Source of the DNA: Herbaspirillum chlorophenolicum
GTDB lineage: Bacteria; Pseudomonadota; Gammaproteobacteria; Burkholderiales; Burkholderiaceae_D
Assembly (NCBI RefSeq): GCF_001189955.1
Contig: NZ_LFLT01000031.1
Span: 1 to 53,192 of the forward strand
Direction of reading: 5' to 3'
Length of the DNA: 53,192 nt
The position numbers were made by a program, and so were the translations under genes. Positions 52,974-53,192 of the stretch are shown piece by piece (positions within the stretch are counted from its first letter, which is position 1; each line of letters begins with the position of its first letter). The notes beneath the pieces were generated by a model, which was not told where the DNA came from, did no database searches, and saw only the letters and a list, made by a program, of their open reading frames with translations.

Positions 52974-53192
52974 ATGAAATCCCTCAAACCGGTGCTGGCA
53001 ATCGCCTTCGGACTGTTGTCCGCAACCGCCGTGCAAGCCCGTGCCGACGCATTGGCCGACATCCAGAAAGCCGGCGTGGTGCGCATCGGCGTACCGCAAG
53101 ATTTTGCACCGTTCGGCTCGGTCAATACCGACCTGCAATTGCAGGGCCTGGATATCGACGTCGCCAAGCTGATCGCGCAAAAGATGGGGGTA
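52974..53192 (+). CDS. ABC transporter substrate-binding protein, amino-acid type (5' part)
   Basis: The ATG at 52974 follows a consensus AAGGAG ribosome site. The visible 73 codons run to the window edge. A signal peptide (MKSLKPVLAIAFGLLSATAVQA) is followed by DALADIQKAGVVRIGVPQDFAPFG, the mature N-terminus of family 3 (polar amino acid) binding proteins, and by LQGLDIDVAKLIAQKMGV, the GxDxDxA ligand-pocket region. The permease and ATPase genes are expected beyond the window. Confidence 0.88.
   Translation, partial: MKSLKPVLAIAFGLLSATAVQARADALADIQKAGVVRIGVPQDFAPFGSVNTDLQLQGLDIDVAKLIAQKMGV

Overview
The window looks like a chromosomal segment of a high-GC betaproteobacterium, most probably of the Oxalobacteraceae/Burkholderiales (Herbaspirillum-like). 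I infer this from the overall gene style: monomeric NADP-isocitrate dehydrogenase, czcICBA order, DszC/SfnB-type monooxygenases, small Burkholderiales-type proteins and high-GC codon use. No species can be named from sequence alone. No rRNA, tRNA, CRISPR array, complete insertion sequence or prophage was seen.

Layout. Positions 1-7.3 kb are a patchwork: the 5' end of a repeat-type autotransporter running off the left edge on the minus strand, a LysR regulator divergent from an SDR oxidoreductase, an AT-richer island with an orphan DUF1120 fimbrial-like protein and an unrecognised small ORF, a truncated RcnA-like nickel/cobalt exporter, an MFS DHA2 pump and a small hypothetical gene. Positions 7.5-21.1 kb hold a coherent catabolic locus. 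A LacI regulator and a fused double-ATPase run leftward. A rightward run encodes a peptide/opine-type binding protein, an atypical SDR, two permeases, a class II aldolase-like protein, two DszC/SfnB-type flavin monooxygenases, a luciferase-like monooxygenase and a four-domain rhodanese. A perfect LacI-type palindrome lies in front. The gene set suggests uptake and oxidative breakdown of an organosulfur compound; the substrate is unknown.

Positions 21.4-24.9 kb hold a cytochrome b561 and a nitric-oxide detoxification unit: norR divergent from hmp, with three GT-N7-AC NorR sites and a sigma-54 promoter between them. Positions 25.0-31.3 kb are czcICBA, a heavy-metal RND efflux system closed by a strong terminator. 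Positions 31.3-37.7 kb are metabolic: D-lactate dehydrogenase, a TcuC-like tricarboxylate symporter, monomeric isocitrate dehydrogenase, and an ArsR-SRPBCC pair with a palindromic operator.

Positions 38.0-50.1 kb contain the most unusual locus, a two-partner secretion (type Vb) system. An exported alpha/beta hydrolase is followed by a TpsB transporter fused in one reading frame to a second C-terminal porin-like barrel. Next come a 1347-residue TpsA exoprotein, a lyase of the fumarase/argininosuccinate lyase superfamily that carries a signal peptide, and an HMW1C-type (GT41) cytoplasmic N-glycosyltransferase. The genes are tightly packed and end at a bidirectional terminator, which suggests a single glyco-adhesin or secretion system with two novel parts: the double barrel and the exported lyase. 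The right end holds a small conserved protein, an outer-membrane MetA-like protein, an HDOD protein and the start of an amino-acid-type ABC binding protein.
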